From IMG/VR virus record IMGVR_UViG_3300037847_001245, positions 1,445 through 24,080 of that record: DNA of 22,636 nt; one strand, 5' to 3'. A program made the translations under genes and the position numbers. Origin of the DNA: a virus. The notes under the pieces are model-generated. The model worked only from the letters and a program-made list of their open reading frames with translations, did not search any database and was not told the DNA's origin. Numbering within the stretch: the first letter of the stretch is position 1; every line of letters begins with the position of its first letter. Below are positions 14,309 to 21,248 of the stretch, one piece after another.

Positions 14309-15224
14309 TTAATTTATCCTTCAGCTTGTTAATCTGTTCTTGTTGACCTTTAACTGCCTCAATAAGCACACCGACTAGGTTGTTGTAGCTTACTGACTTC
14401 TTACCTTTTTCATCTGTTGAAACTGCGTTGGGCAGAACTTGCTCTACATCTTGGGCTAATACACCCTCTGCGCTTCCTTCATTGTCTCTCCAATCAAAAG
14501 AAACGCCTGTTATTTTTTCTAATATATCTAATGGGTTTTGTATTGGTACGATGTTTGTTTTTAAAGTTGCGTCTGAAGTGGCGTTAAATGTAGCAGCTTG
14601 AACAACTCCTGCGTTAGTAATTCTTGCTCTTTCTGTGAATCCACTTTGAGCGCTTGGATCAGTCGATGTGCCGAATACAAGGTTTGTTGTGCTATCAAAA
14701 GCAAATGTTGGCTGACTGGTGCTTTCTACATTGATTGCGAACTCACCAGTACCACTGCTAGGAGATGATCTTCTGAGTGTGAGAAACCCATTAGTTGTAT
14801 GTTCAATGTCAAGCTTATTCTGAGGGGAGCTAGTCCCTATACCTAATCGGTCATTTGAAGCATCGAGGTTAACAGTTGCTGTTGCTAAGTGTGCGTCAAC
14901 GTCACTATCTGAATAACCTGCAGGAGGAGCTGCCCAAGTTAATCCACCTGTATTTCCTGACTGTGCTGAAAGGAAGTATCCATTTGTAGGTGAGTTACTT
15001 ACTTTTAAATTATCTTCGTCAACTACGTTACTTGCAATAGCTGTTGCACCATCAGCAGAGCTTGTAACCTCGCCACTATGGTTAGGGTGAACATAGTTGT
15101 TAGCACTTGCGGCTATACCTGATAGTTTAGTTTCTTCTGCCGTTGTATAAGAAGCTGTTGACCCATCTATTATACTAGCTGAATCAGCTAAATCTGCGAA
15201 TTGTCTGTTTCTTGATTTTGTCAT
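14292..15224 (-). CDS. Tail fibre with C-terminal S74 intramolecular chaperone
   Basis: In this 310-residue fibre, residues 1-120 are a tail-fibre shaft with TTAEETKLSGIAASANNY and HPNHSGEV; residues 124-215 include DRLGIGTSSPQNKLDIE, also typical of phage fibres. The C-terminal ~95 residues are a peptidase S74 chaperone: SDATLKTNIVPIQNPLDILEKI, GVSFDWRD, GVLAQDVEQVLPNAV and a final coiled-coil helix. The self-cleavage dyad is present as S217 and K222 (Ser plus five to Lys, as in endosialidase-type chaperones), so the domain should trimerise the fibre and then cut itself off. Start overlaps the upstream stop (ATGA). Confidence 0.9.
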   Translation of the reverse strand: MTKSRNRQFADLADSASIIDGSTASYTTAEETKLSGIAASANNYVHPNHSGEVTSSADGATAIASNVVDEDNLKVSNSPTNGYFLSAQSGNTGGLTWAAPPAGYSDSDVDAHLATATVNLDASNDRLGIGTSSPQNKLDIEHTTNGFLTLRRSSPSSGTGEFAINVESTSQPTFAFDSTTNLVFGTSTDPSAQSGFTERARITNAGVVQAATFNATSDATLKTNIVPIQNPLDILEKITGVSFDWRDNEGSAEGVLAQDVEQVLPNAVSTDEKGKKSVSYNNLVGVLIEAVKGQQEQINKLKDKLNGLSG

Positions 15225-16378
15225 GATGCTGTTCCTGATCCTCCAGCATGTCCAGTTCTTCCTAAAGTAAGATCACCGAAGTCTGTTGCATTTCCGGGGG
15301 TTTGTATAGTAACTTGCTCAATTACATTTGATGTAGCACCTGCGTAATAACCCGTCATTACTGCCTTTGTTCCATTACTGCTTGCAGCGCCATCAAACCT
15401 GTAACTAAGAAGATCTCCAAAATCGGTAGCATTCCCTGCAGTTTGAGTTGTAACATAATCGATTACAGTCCCTTGTGTTGTTGTCGAAGGAGCGCCACCA
15501 AGAAAAAGAGACCTAGTAGTATCTGCAGCTCCAGAGCCTTCTTTTCTTCCTAAAGTAAGGTCTCCGAAATCTGTGGCATTTCCTGTAGTATCAATAGTTA
15601 CATACGCTATTGTATTTTCATACCCAAAGCTTGCGTTCTGACCGCCTCCAAATAAACCTCTAGACCCATCACCTGCACCTGCAGCATTATTTAGTGATAC
15701 AGTAAGGTCTCCGAAATCTGTCGTGTTTCCAGTATTAGCTATAGTTATATAAGTGATTTCATTGACTCTGGCAGAAAGACTAGAAGAATATCCACCTGCA
15801 AATAATCCTCTTGTGCCGCTTGATACAATACCATGATTCAATCCACTAATTCCAGTATGTGTATGATCACCAAAATCAGAGGCATTTCCTGTGGTTGCAG
15901 TGGTTATATAATCCAAATTTTGACTATAGCCACTTCCAGTATAACCTGTACCAGTAACAAATCGAGTTGAGCTTCCAGTTGCCCTAGCTCCGTTTCTTGT
16001 TTCTGTTGTATCACCAAAATCGGTAGCATTACCTGCAGAGGTTAAATTAATATAATCTATTGTATTTTGATAAGTTCCGCTTGCATAACCAGAAGCAAAA
16101 ACACCTCTATCACCGCCCCAAGTAAAAGTAGCACCAGAAGAAGCGTTTAACTCAATCTCCTTAAACTCACCTGCTATATAAACCATAACTTTATCGTTGC
16201 CGCTGTCCCACCACAAAGCTCCATTTTTAGGACTGCTTGGCTCTGAACCAGAAGATGTATACGAGTATGTGTTTAGCGTAGAAAGGGCTGAACCTGCAGA
16301 GTGTGTAGGAGACACAGGAAAGTTTGGTTTTCCTGAACCTGCTGCATTCTGTACGTTATCAACTTTTATTTCAGTCAT
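15221..16378 (-). CDS. Six-repeat propeller-type tail adhesin, paralogue A
   Basis: A 385-residue protein from ATG 16378, which overlaps the upstream stop as TAATG; an in-frame GTG at 16393 would give five extra residues but is less likely. The anchor has SEPSSPKNGALWWDSGNDKVMVYIAGEFKEI. Six units follow, with words NATDFGDT, NASDFGDH, NTTDFGDL, NATDFGDL, NATDFGDL and NATDFGDL and the unit motif RGLFAGGY...ITYITIANTGN. It ends GSGTAS. First of the four paralogues in transcript order, separated from B by the S74 fibre, FQVNG trio and chaperone. Probable beta-propeller adhesin. Confidence 0.8.
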   Translation of the reverse strand: MTEIKVDNVQNAAGSGKPNFPVSPTHSAGSALSTLNTYSYTSSGSEPSSPKNGALWWDSGNDKVMVYIAGEFKEIELNASSGATFTWGGDRGVFASGYASGTYQNTIDYINLTSAGNATDFGDTTETRNGARATGSSTRFVTGTGYTGSGYSQNLDYITTATTGNASDFGDHTHTGISGLNHGIVSSGTRGLFAGGYSSSLSARVNEITYITIANTGNTTDFGDLTVSLNNAAGAGDGSRGLFGGGQNASFGYENTIAYVTIDTTGNATDFGDLTLGRKEGSGAADTTRSLFLGGAPSTTTQGTVIDYVTTQTAGNATDFGDLLSYRFDGAASSNGTKAVMTGYYAGATSNVIEQVTIQTPGNATDFGDLTLGRTGHAGGSGTAS

Positions 16379-17178
16379 TATAGCAACACCCACCTAGCTC
16401 CTGAAGGGACTGTAACAGTCGCCCCACTATTTATCGTAATCGGGCCTACCGACATGGCATTTTTATTTGTAGTTAAAGTATAACTTGTTGTAACTGTGGT
16501 AGAGTTTTCGTGAAAAACTTCGTCACTACCACCACCAGTAGCTCCACCCCCACCAGAGATAGTAGAAAAACTAAGTGTCCCACTACCATTTGTAACTAAC
16601 GCTTGCCCATTTGACCCATCAGATCCGGGCAATGTAAAAGTGTTTGAGAATGTGGAAAGATTGCTATCGCCAAGTCCATATTCCACAACTTCTACTTTGT
16701 CATTTACAGCAGCGCCATGATCCAAGACAACACTTGTACCATTTGTTGCTGTATAATCTCCCTGTAGTAGCTTAACGCCGTTTAAAAAGACATCAATAGT
16801 GCCTACTGTGTAGTTTACCGAAAATGTCGTTTGGTTTGCTGTAGCTGTAAACTCGTTAACATTAAAAGCATTAGGAGCTAAAACTAAATCTGCAGCAGAA
16901 GGACTTATAAAAACCTTTGCATTACCACTAAGATTTAGTAGAGATCCCGTAGAACTAGAAGTTAAAACTCTGGTTAGAGTAGTGCCTGAGTGAGTGTAAA
17001 CACCTGTCCCAATCTCCCAAGCACTAACTCCATCTTCTATTACATACCTAACAGTATCTCCGTTACTAACACCACCAGAGGCAAAAGTTTGGTAGCCTGT
17101 TTCCGCTGACCCTAATGTTATAGTTCCAGTACCAGTTGTACTTGTACCTACCCTAACTCTATCTGCGAATTTGACCAC
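16378..17178 (-). CDS. Tail fibre / collar-like protein
   Basis: The 266-residue product opens [20 protein letters not shown] followed by a [24 protein letters not shown] block, an N-terminus common to marine and cyanophage fibre proteins. Residues about 108-170 are a second recurring module ([30 protein letters not shown]...KVEVVEYG). The C-terminus ([29 protein letters not shown]) is again a recurring fibre end. Start is GTG 17178, with AAGGTG just upstream; there is no in-frame ATG near. Probably a trimeric structural fibre; the receptor, if any, is unknown. Confidence 0.8.
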   Translation of the reverse strand: MVKFADRVRVGTSTTGTGTITLGSAETGYQTFASGGVSNGDTVRYVIEDGVSAWEIGTGVYTHSGTTLTRVLTSSSTGSLLNLSGNAKVFISPSAADLVLAPNAFNVNEFTATANQTTFSVNYTVGTIDVFLNGVKLLQGDYTATNGTSVVLDHGAAVNDKVEVVEYGLGDSNLSTFSNTFTLPGSDGSNGQALVTNGSGTLSFSTISGGGGATGGGSDEVFHENSTTVTTSYTLTTNKNAMSVGPITINSGATVTVPSGARWVLL

Positions 17179-17193
17179 AACATCACCTTCAGA

Positions 17194-17640
17194 CTATGCT
17201 ATACGAATAATAGCGTTAGAAGCATCTGCTGCAGGGAACTGAATAGTAAAATCACCTGCTGTAGAAGTTTTGTCAGAACCAAAGTCCAATACAACGACTG
17301 TATCTGTTGTGCTTGATCCACTACCTGTTGTAGTATTGTAAATCAAAGCACCGCGAGCAGTCACAGTAGCATTAGAGAAAGTCAGATCAGCAAAGTCTGT
17401 CAAAGCTGTTGTGCCTGATGTTGTTGGATCTACTCTTACTAGAGTCCCACCACCTGCAGTATAACCAGATCCACTTACTTCGTTAGAAGTTGTGTAAGCA
17501 GTTGTAGCTGCGTTAAAAGAAGCACTATTTGTATACATTGCTAACTTGAATACATCGCCTCCTGAGTTTTTGAAGTTGTGCGCTCCCTCAAGAAGTTCTT
17601 GCTTGAAGGACGTACACATGTAGTTACCAGAAAATGCCAT
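17194..17640 (-). CDS. Conserved marine phage virion protein
   Basis: A 148-residue protein beginning MAFSGNYMCTSFKQELLEGAHNF and ending TAGDFTIQFPAADASNAIIRIA, with ARGALIYNTTTGSG in the middle. I remember this family from many marine phage genomes, always in the structural region and predicted to be all-beta; the exact position in the particle is not known to me. AAGGAG lies nine bases before the ATG. It lies at the junction between connector genes and fibre genes, so a tail-tube, decoration or fibre-base role is possible. Confidence 0.75.
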   Translation of the reverse strand: MAFSGNYMCTSFKQELLEGAHNFKNSGGDVFKLAMYTNSASFNAATTAYTTSNEVSGSGYTAGGGTLVRVDPTTSGTTALTDFADLTFSNATVTARGALIYNTTTGSGSSTTDTVVVLDFGSDKTSTAGDFTIQFPAADASNAIIRIA

Positions 17641-17641
17641 A

Positions 17642-17944
17642 TCATAATCTCCTTATTAGTTCGGCAAGTTTAGGATGCCCCGCGTCTTTCAAGGCATTAT
17701 ACACGGTTGTGCGGTCACTGCGAATAGCTTCTCGCATATAAAATGCAACCACTTTTTCCATGTGCTTTTTGAAGGCATTTGCCTGATCTCTAATAGCAGG
17801 ATGTGATCCTTCAGAAACGCTTATCAATTTCTCTACACATCTCTCTGCTACCTCATCAGGTGTAAACCCTCTATTCTCTGTAGTTTTTATGTTAACTATA
17901 GGTTCTTTTGGTACATCTATATTAAACTTAAACATTAGCTTCAT
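17642..17944 (-). CDS. Small conserved helical phage protein
   Basis: I start this at ATG 17944 (MKLMFKFNIDVPKEPIV), giving 100 residues, because a GAGGAGGG lies eleven bases upstream and the recognisable family sequence starts here. ATG 17935 (97 residues) is a close alternative; a GTG-type start at 17998 would overlap the previous gene by 71 bases. The core NRGFTPDEVAERCVEKLISVSEGSHPAIRDQANAF is followed by VAFYMREAIRSDRTTVYNALKDAGHPKLAELIRRL. This is a small helical family that I recall beside adaptor genes in marine phages; no function is known to me. Confidence 0.7.
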   Translation of the reverse strand: MKLMFKFNIDVPKEPIVNIKTTENRGFTPDEVAERCVEKLISVSEGSHPAIRDQANAFKKHMEKVVAFYMREAIRSDRTTVYNALKDAGHPKLAELIRRL

Positions 17945-18587
17945 CAGGGCCGTAGCCCTCCTCCCCATTTCTATAGCCATCTTGTTGCAGCAGACCACCC
18001 ACCTTGGTAAATGCTTGCATAGCCAGTTGATGTTGTTTTCTATACTCGTTCATAAGTTCTGTATCACCTTTCATAAACGAATAAGCTTCTAATAATGACC
18101 CATACAGCAAAGCTGTTTCGGCATTGTCACCCAACCATGTTGTACCCGCTGTTACAATAGATGGTGGATCGTAATAGTAATTTATTTGAGCTAGATAGGC
18201 TTGATCTGGAGTTGGCGCTAATATGAAAAAACCCGGAGTGTTTGTTGTACCCCCAACAAACTGACCATAATACTTAGGTAAGCCTGTATCAGAAGCAGGG
18301 TATGCTTCTTTCATATAAGTCACGTTCTTGTTTAAGAGATAGCTCCAGTTACCATTCCCATCCTGTATAGCTATAGAGTACACGGCTATCATATCACTTG
18401 GCCTAGCCAGATACTGAGAACTTGCCGCAGTAGAACCAGTAGAAGCTTTTCTAAGCTCTGGTATGAGAACCTGACGCAATATCTTCTCTTCTGCCTGACG
18501 GACAAACGTAGGAATGTTAGCCACAAAAGAAGTCTCTGTGTTTTCCGTATAGTCCTTTATAGCCTGTGTTAACTCTGTATAGTTCAT
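17928..18587 (-). CDS. Head-tail adaptor family protein
   Basis: The 219-residue product starts MNYTELTQAIKDYTENTETSF, then VANIPTFVRQAEEKILRQV, includes YLARPSDMIAVYSIAI and YYYDPPSIV..GTTWLGDNAETALLYGSLLEAYSFMKGD, and ends acidic. These are hallmarks of a phage adaptor family found between portal/capsid genes and tail genes, which binds below the portal. The ATG is inside an imperfect copy of the repeated palindrome and has no strong ribosome-binding site, so its translation may depend on the upstream basic-protein gene or on structure at the palindrome. The end overlaps the next gene. Confidence 0.8.
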   Translation of the reverse strand: MNYTELTQAIKDYTENTETSFVANIPTFVRQAEEKILRQVLIPELRKASTGSTAASSQYLARPSDMIAVYSIAIQDGNGNWSYLLNKNVTYMKEAYPASDTGLPKYYGQFVGGTTNTPGFFILAPTPDQAYLAQINYYYDPPSIVTAGTTWLGDNAETALLYGSLLEAYSFMKGDTELMNEYRKQHQLAMQAFTKVGGLLQQDGYRNGEEGYGPDEANV

Positions 18588-18597
18588 TTGAACTTAT
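18581..18597. repeat. Palindromic element, imperfect copy spanning a start codon
   Basis: The plus-strand sequence AGTTCATTTGAACTTAT (18581-18597) is a one-mismatch relative of the palindrome at 6311-6326 and 19037-19052. Here the minus-strand ATG of the adaptor gene sits inside it (GTTCAAATGAAC), and the stop of the upstream gene abuts it, so a hairpin or bound protein at this site would directly affect initiation. Confidence 0.5.
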
Positions 18598-19022
18598 CCC
18601 ATTCTGCCGTAGCTTCCGCCTCTTGTAGCCTTACCCATACCACGGCAAGAACCACCTTTTTTCATGTAACCCATTTTGTTACGAACAGCCGTAGGCAACT
18701 TCTTTAGTCCTTTGTTTCCTTCAGGAACTGACTTAAGGCTTCCACCTGCTGCTGATTTCTTTGTAGGTCTTACTTTTGGCCTTAAAGAAGTCGCCTTTGG
18801 TCTTGGCTTTGGCCTAAGAGATGCAGACGGAGCAGAGCTAGATTTTTTAAGTTTTCTCTCATTATCTACTACTTCTTTAATTTTATTAAATCCAGACCTA
18901 GCACCTCTAACAACGGCTGCAGGTGCGCTGTCTCTTAAAATTTTTTTACCTGCACTTTTTATATTATCAACCATCTTTTTAGTGCCGCGCACTCTTGGTT
19001 TATTTCTTCCTTTTGTTGCCAT
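18594..19022 (-). CDS. Highly basic protein with RPKxRPK repeats and GGSCRGMG tail
   Basis: Start at ATG 19022 (MATKGRNKPRVRG), five bases after GGAGG; an in-frame TTG at 19034 overlaps that ribosome-binding site and is unlikely. The 142-residue protein is rich in Lys and Arg throughout. It contains a duplicated SLRPKPRPKATSLRPKVRP, and ends YMKKGGSCRGMGKATRGGSY, with GRMG last. I recall such Gly-Cys-Arg ends on small marine phage proteins. It has no globular hydrophobic core in its middle half and is probably disordered and nucleic-acid-binding. Position between two connector genes suggests a virion-associated DNA-binding protein, but this is inference. Confidence 0.75.
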   Translation of the reverse strand: MATKGRNKPRVRGTKKMVDNIKSAGKKILRDSAPAAVVRGARSGFNKIKEVVDNERKLKKSSSAPSASLRPKPRPKATSLRPKVRPTKKSAAGGSLKSVPEGNKGLKKLPTAVRNKMGYMKKGGSCRGMGKATRGGSYGRMG

Positions 19023-19033
19023 TTCGACCTCCA

Positions 19034-19056
19034 AAAAAGTTCAATTGAACTTATTT
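19034..19056. repeat. Palindromic intergenic element, copy 2
   Basis: The perfect palindrome AAGTTCAATTGAACTT (19037-19052) with flanks is identical over 23 bases to the copy at 6308-6330. In the transcript it is followed by U-rich sequence and immediately by the GGAGG ribosome-binding site of the basic-protein gene, the same arrangement as at copy 1. The rest of the 62-base gap (19023-19084) is AT-rich with no convincing promoter. Confidence 0.7.
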
Positions 19057-19084
19057 TAACATGTTTAAATTTTCAAATCCACCA

Positions 19085-19936
19085 TTAAGGCGTATTCGCT
19101 TGGCCTCCCATGCCACTATGATTTGTACAATAGTAGTACAGAGTTGGTGCGCCTGAAGCTACAGTAATTCTAGTATAAGCACCTGCGTTTCCTGCTGTAC
19201 CACCAGTTGTCACCCCAGTTGTATACTCTACGCCGCTTCCATGAGTTCCATCTGGTGTAGTAGAGAACCTTAAAGGATGACCGCTGTTACTTGAGTCAGA
19301 CTGATCAAATGTATAGGTGCTACCTTCATTTAGCGTTCCTGTGGGCTGTTGTGAGCCATCAATAAAGTACTTATTTCCGTATCCAGTGCTTTGTACAGTA
19401 ACAGCAAAAGATTGCGCCACATTAGTTGAAACGGTAGGTGAAGATGTACCACCAGTAGCTGAGACTCCGTTTGGAGTTGCAATCGCCTCTACCCCTAGTA
19501 CATTAACTGAGCCTACTCCACCTATAGCAGCATTTGGAGCGTTTGCATTTGCAGTAAACACATTAGCTATAACAGTGCCAACAGTGGCTGTTAGAGGCGT
19601 ACCTGTGACTGTTGCAAGGCTTTCATTGAAGTTTACAGTAACTGTACCTACAGATGCGGTCATGTATTGTGCAGGGTTCCAAACAGGATTAAACCCAAAT
19701 AACTGTCTGCTTTGTTCTAACGATCTATCTGGCCTAGCATTTGCAAGACTTTGAGGGTCAAATATTCTCATTCTGCCAAGAAAGTTTTGAGGGTGGTCGC
19801 CATCAGCAACATCCCTACCAACTCTTAACCCCGTCTTTACGCCATTCTGAAACTCGTCAACAAGCTCATTCAGTGGATACCTGAAGCCTGTTCTGTCACA
19901 GTAACCATAAGCATATTTGGCTTTAGCAATTGTCAT
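19085..19936 (-). CDS. Structural protein with YGYCDRTGFRYPL head and cupredoxin-like domain
   Basis: The first ~80 residues of this 283-residue protein (KYAYGYCDRTGFRYPLNELV, NGVKTGLRVGRD, DHPQNFLGRMR, DPQSLANARPDRS) match a phage family that follows gp4-like connector genes; related versions have a full zinc ribbon, but only one Cys (C13) remains here. The middle has beta repeats (VGTVTVNFNESLATVTGT, VGSVNVLGVE). Residues about 175-280 are cupredoxin-like: KYFIDGSQQPTGTLNEGSTY, SGHPLRF, LYYYCTNHSGMGG. H220, C270, H273 and M276 make a complete type-1 copper ligand set. Overlaps the upstream stop (ATGA). Probably a virion protein near the connector. Confidence 0.8.
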   Translation of the reverse strand: MTIAKAKYAYGYCDRTGFRYPLNELVDEFQNGVKTGLRVGRDVADGDHPQNFLGRMRIFDPQSLANARPDRSLEQSRQLFGFNPVWNPAQYMTASVGTVTVNFNESLATVTGTPLTATVGTVIANVFTANANAPNAAIGGVGSVNVLGVEAIATPNGVSATGGTSSPTVSTNVAQSFAVTVQSTGYGNKYFIDGSQQPTGTLNEGSTYTFDQSDSSNSGHPLRFSTTPDGTHGSGVEYTTGVTTGGTAGNAGAYTRITVASGAPTLYYYCTNHSGMGGQANTP

Positions 19937-20610
19937 CCACCACCCAGTACAAACGTATTATATGGAACAAACTTAATAGATGCTGTTTCTGCATCTTCAC
20001 CTGCTGCAAGCTCAAACTGATACTCATACTCTTGTTTTAAGGGCATAACTCTAGCTGCAGCTTCTGGTTTTTTCATAGCTATTTGATAAGCTAAACCAGA
20101 GACAAGGCACGGGATAAATCTTGGCGGTATCGCGGCTGTTGTGCCAACTCCTGTAGCTAACCCATCTATACCTTTCAAGCGATGATATGCAAAAGTGTAG
20201 GCTGTATCTGGAACAGGCCAAAGAGTAACTTTTGTTGCTGTAGCTAATCTTTGCACAAATATTTGAGTAGGTTTACCTGTAGTGTTTTTATTAGATTGAG
20301 CCGCATAGGTTGAAACGGATATACGCTGCAAAGCAGAATCAATCTGATTTACGCCCTGCCCAGTCCGTATCTGATGCTCAATCACATCAATGGTATCTAT
20401 AGGCATATTATACGTCTCTACACCTGCTGTTAAAGCTAGAGTGCCTTCATCTATTGTGAATAGATTAAGACCTCTATTTTGCCACTCAAGCAACATGATA
20501 TTAAGGCTACGTCTCGCTGTTCGAAGATCGTAGCCTGTGTTTAGCTCTAAACCTGCACGTTCATACGCCTCTTCGAATATATCAGGTAAATCTGGTGTAA
20601 CGACTGCCAT
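19933..20610 (-). CDS. P22 gp4-like head-tail connector (tail accessory factor)
   Basis: The 225-residue product begins with DIFEEAYERAGLELNTGYDL and RTARRSLNIMLLEWQNRGLNLFTIDEGTL, the helical signature of phage connector proteins related to P22 gp4 and similar adaptors, followed by beta segments (TYNMPIDTIDVIEHQI; KPTQIFVQRLATATKVTLWP) and a C-terminal helix (AYQIAMKKPEAAARVMPLKQEYEYQFELA). Members attach under the portal and keep packaged DNA from leaking. P22 gp4 is shorter (about 166 residues). The partner expected next to it, the gp10-like hub, is instead 15 kb downstream (4274-2355), beyond the fibre bank. Confidence 0.8.
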   Translation of the reverse strand: MAVVTPDLPDIFEEAYERAGLELNTGYDLRTARRSLNIMLLEWQNRGLNLFTIDEGTLALTAGVETYNMPIDTIDVIEHQIRTGQGVNQIDSALQRISVSTYAAQSNKNTTGKPTQIFVQRLATATKVTLWPVPDTAYTFAYHRLKGIDGLATGVGTTAAIPPRFIPCLVSGLAYQIAMKKPEAAARVMPLKQEYEYQFELAAGEDAETASIKFVPYNTFVLGGG

Positions 20611-20616
20611 TTTATC

Positions 20617-20862
20617 CTACCGTTTCTTGGCCTTAGAGTTTCTAGGAAAACTCCTGTTTCTAGCCTTTGTTTTCATCTTTAGGTTCTTTCTAGAGTTATC
20701 ACGCGGATTTCCGTTCTTGTGATCAACGTCTTTTCCATCACCTTTTTTCGCTTTACCTGCCTTCACCATCTTGGCTCGTGCTGTGTTTCGAGATGCCCTT
20801 CTCTTCTTCTGAGTAGAAGATTTATGGTAGTTATCATATTCTTTTCGATAATTACGAGGCAT
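20617..20862 (-). CDS. Mini HNH-like protein
   Basis: An 81-residue basic protein. Residues 43-63 (GKDVDHKNGNPRDNSRKNL...) have the DH...N...N..NL pattern of the HNH nuclease fold: D47-H48, N56 and N60. The flanking regions are lysine/arginine-rich and there are no zinc-binding cysteines. The family (MPRNY.KEY..YH...KK.R..RN.AR...G....G.DVDHKNGNP) is one I recall from marine phages and cyanophages. Whether it cuts DNA is unclear; the third metal-region residue of a standard HNH is replaced by the NRS segment. HNH proteins near terminase genes can assist packaging, but this one is too small to assume that. It starts directly after the upstream stop. Confidence 0.8.
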   Translation of the reverse strand: MPRNYRKEYDNYHKSSTQKKRRASRNTARAKMVKAGKAKKGDGKDVDHKNGNPRDNSRKNLKMKTKARNRSFPRNSKAKKR

Positions 20863-21114
20863 TTATCTATAACTTCTTGTCTTTTTTGCTATCTTCTTTG
20901 GTTGTTTTACATGTTGCTTACCTGCCTTCTTACCTTTTCTCTTTGCCCGGGAGGTAGCCGCGTATTCGGCAGGACTTAGAGCTTTTATGGCTGCAGAAGG
21001 CAGGTATCTCTCACCAGTAGCCTTACGACCCTGCGTAGATGGCTTACCGCTTTTGGTACGCCATTTCTGCTTAGTCCAGTTCTTAAGGCTTCTTTGTGAC
21101 TTTTTTAGCGGCAT
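20863..21114 (-). CDS. Small basic WRTKSGKPST-family protein
   Basis: The 83-residue product contains LKNWTKQKWRTKSGKPST, QGRKATGERYLPSAAIKALS, AEYAATSRAKRKGKKAGKQ and PKKIAKKTRSYR. This is a compact domain that I recall as conserved in marine phages, some bacteria and giant viruses, of unknown function. About a third of residues are Lys or Arg. A DNA- or RNA-binding role is plausible from charge alone. Coupled to the 44-residue gene by a one-base TAATG overlap. Confidence 0.75.
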   Translation of the reverse strand: MPLKKSQRSLKNWTKQKWRTKSGKPSTQGRKATGERYLPSAAIKALSPAEYAATSRAKRKGKKAGKQHVKQPKKIAKKTRSYR

Positions 21115-21248
21115 TACTTTTTCTTCGCTTTACCGCCACGTTTCATAGCCATAGGCTTTTTAGCCATACCGCCACGCATCATTTTCTTTCCGCCACGCTT
21201 CATTGCTATTGGCTTCTTTTTCATTGCTCTAGGCTTCATAGCCATCAT
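21114..21248 (-). CDS. 44-residue MKRGGK-repeat protein (tiny basic protein)
   Basis: This short gene begins at ATG 21248, overlapping the end of the 176-residue gene by 20 bases, with AGGAG five bases upstream, and its TAA overlaps the next ATG (TAATG). The product starts MMAMKPRAMKKKPIAMKRGG and ends PMAMKRGGKAKKK. It contains two copies of (K)KP(I/M)AMKRGGK and a third RGG between them; only basic, Met and Gly residues are common. The same MKRGGKxKKK word occurs in the 112-residue protein encoded at 22094-21756. Perfect operon fit on both sides argues strongly that it is translated. Probably a nucleic-acid-binding peptide; function unknown. Confidence 0.7.
   Translation of the reverse strand: MMAMKPRAMKKKPIAMKRGGKKMMRGGMAKKPMAMKRGGKAKKK

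Noticed and set aside
9030-16110. CRISPR-like array of regularly spaced short repeats
   Set aside because: The spacing comes from protein repeat units in open coding frames; spacers are coding and repeats are not exact.
8996-16378. Diversity-generating retroelement acting on the repeat adhesins
   Set aside because: No reverse transcriptase, template repeat or adenine-biased variable repeat is visible in this window.
16379-16393. GTG start at 16393 for propeller paralogue A
   Set aside because: ATG 16378 gives the TAATG overlap used at many other junctions here.
17945-17998. Longer start at 17998 for the small helical protein
   Set aside because: It would overlap the adaptor gene by 71 bases and adds sequence (MVCCNKMAIEMGRR) absent from the family pattern.
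19023-19034. TTG start at 19034 for the basic protein
   Set aside because: It overlaps the GGAGG that serves ATG 19022.
18676-19059. Plus-strand open frame of 127 codons
   Set aside because: Antisense of the lysine/arginine-rich basic protein (Lys codons read back as Phe/Leu); no start signal.
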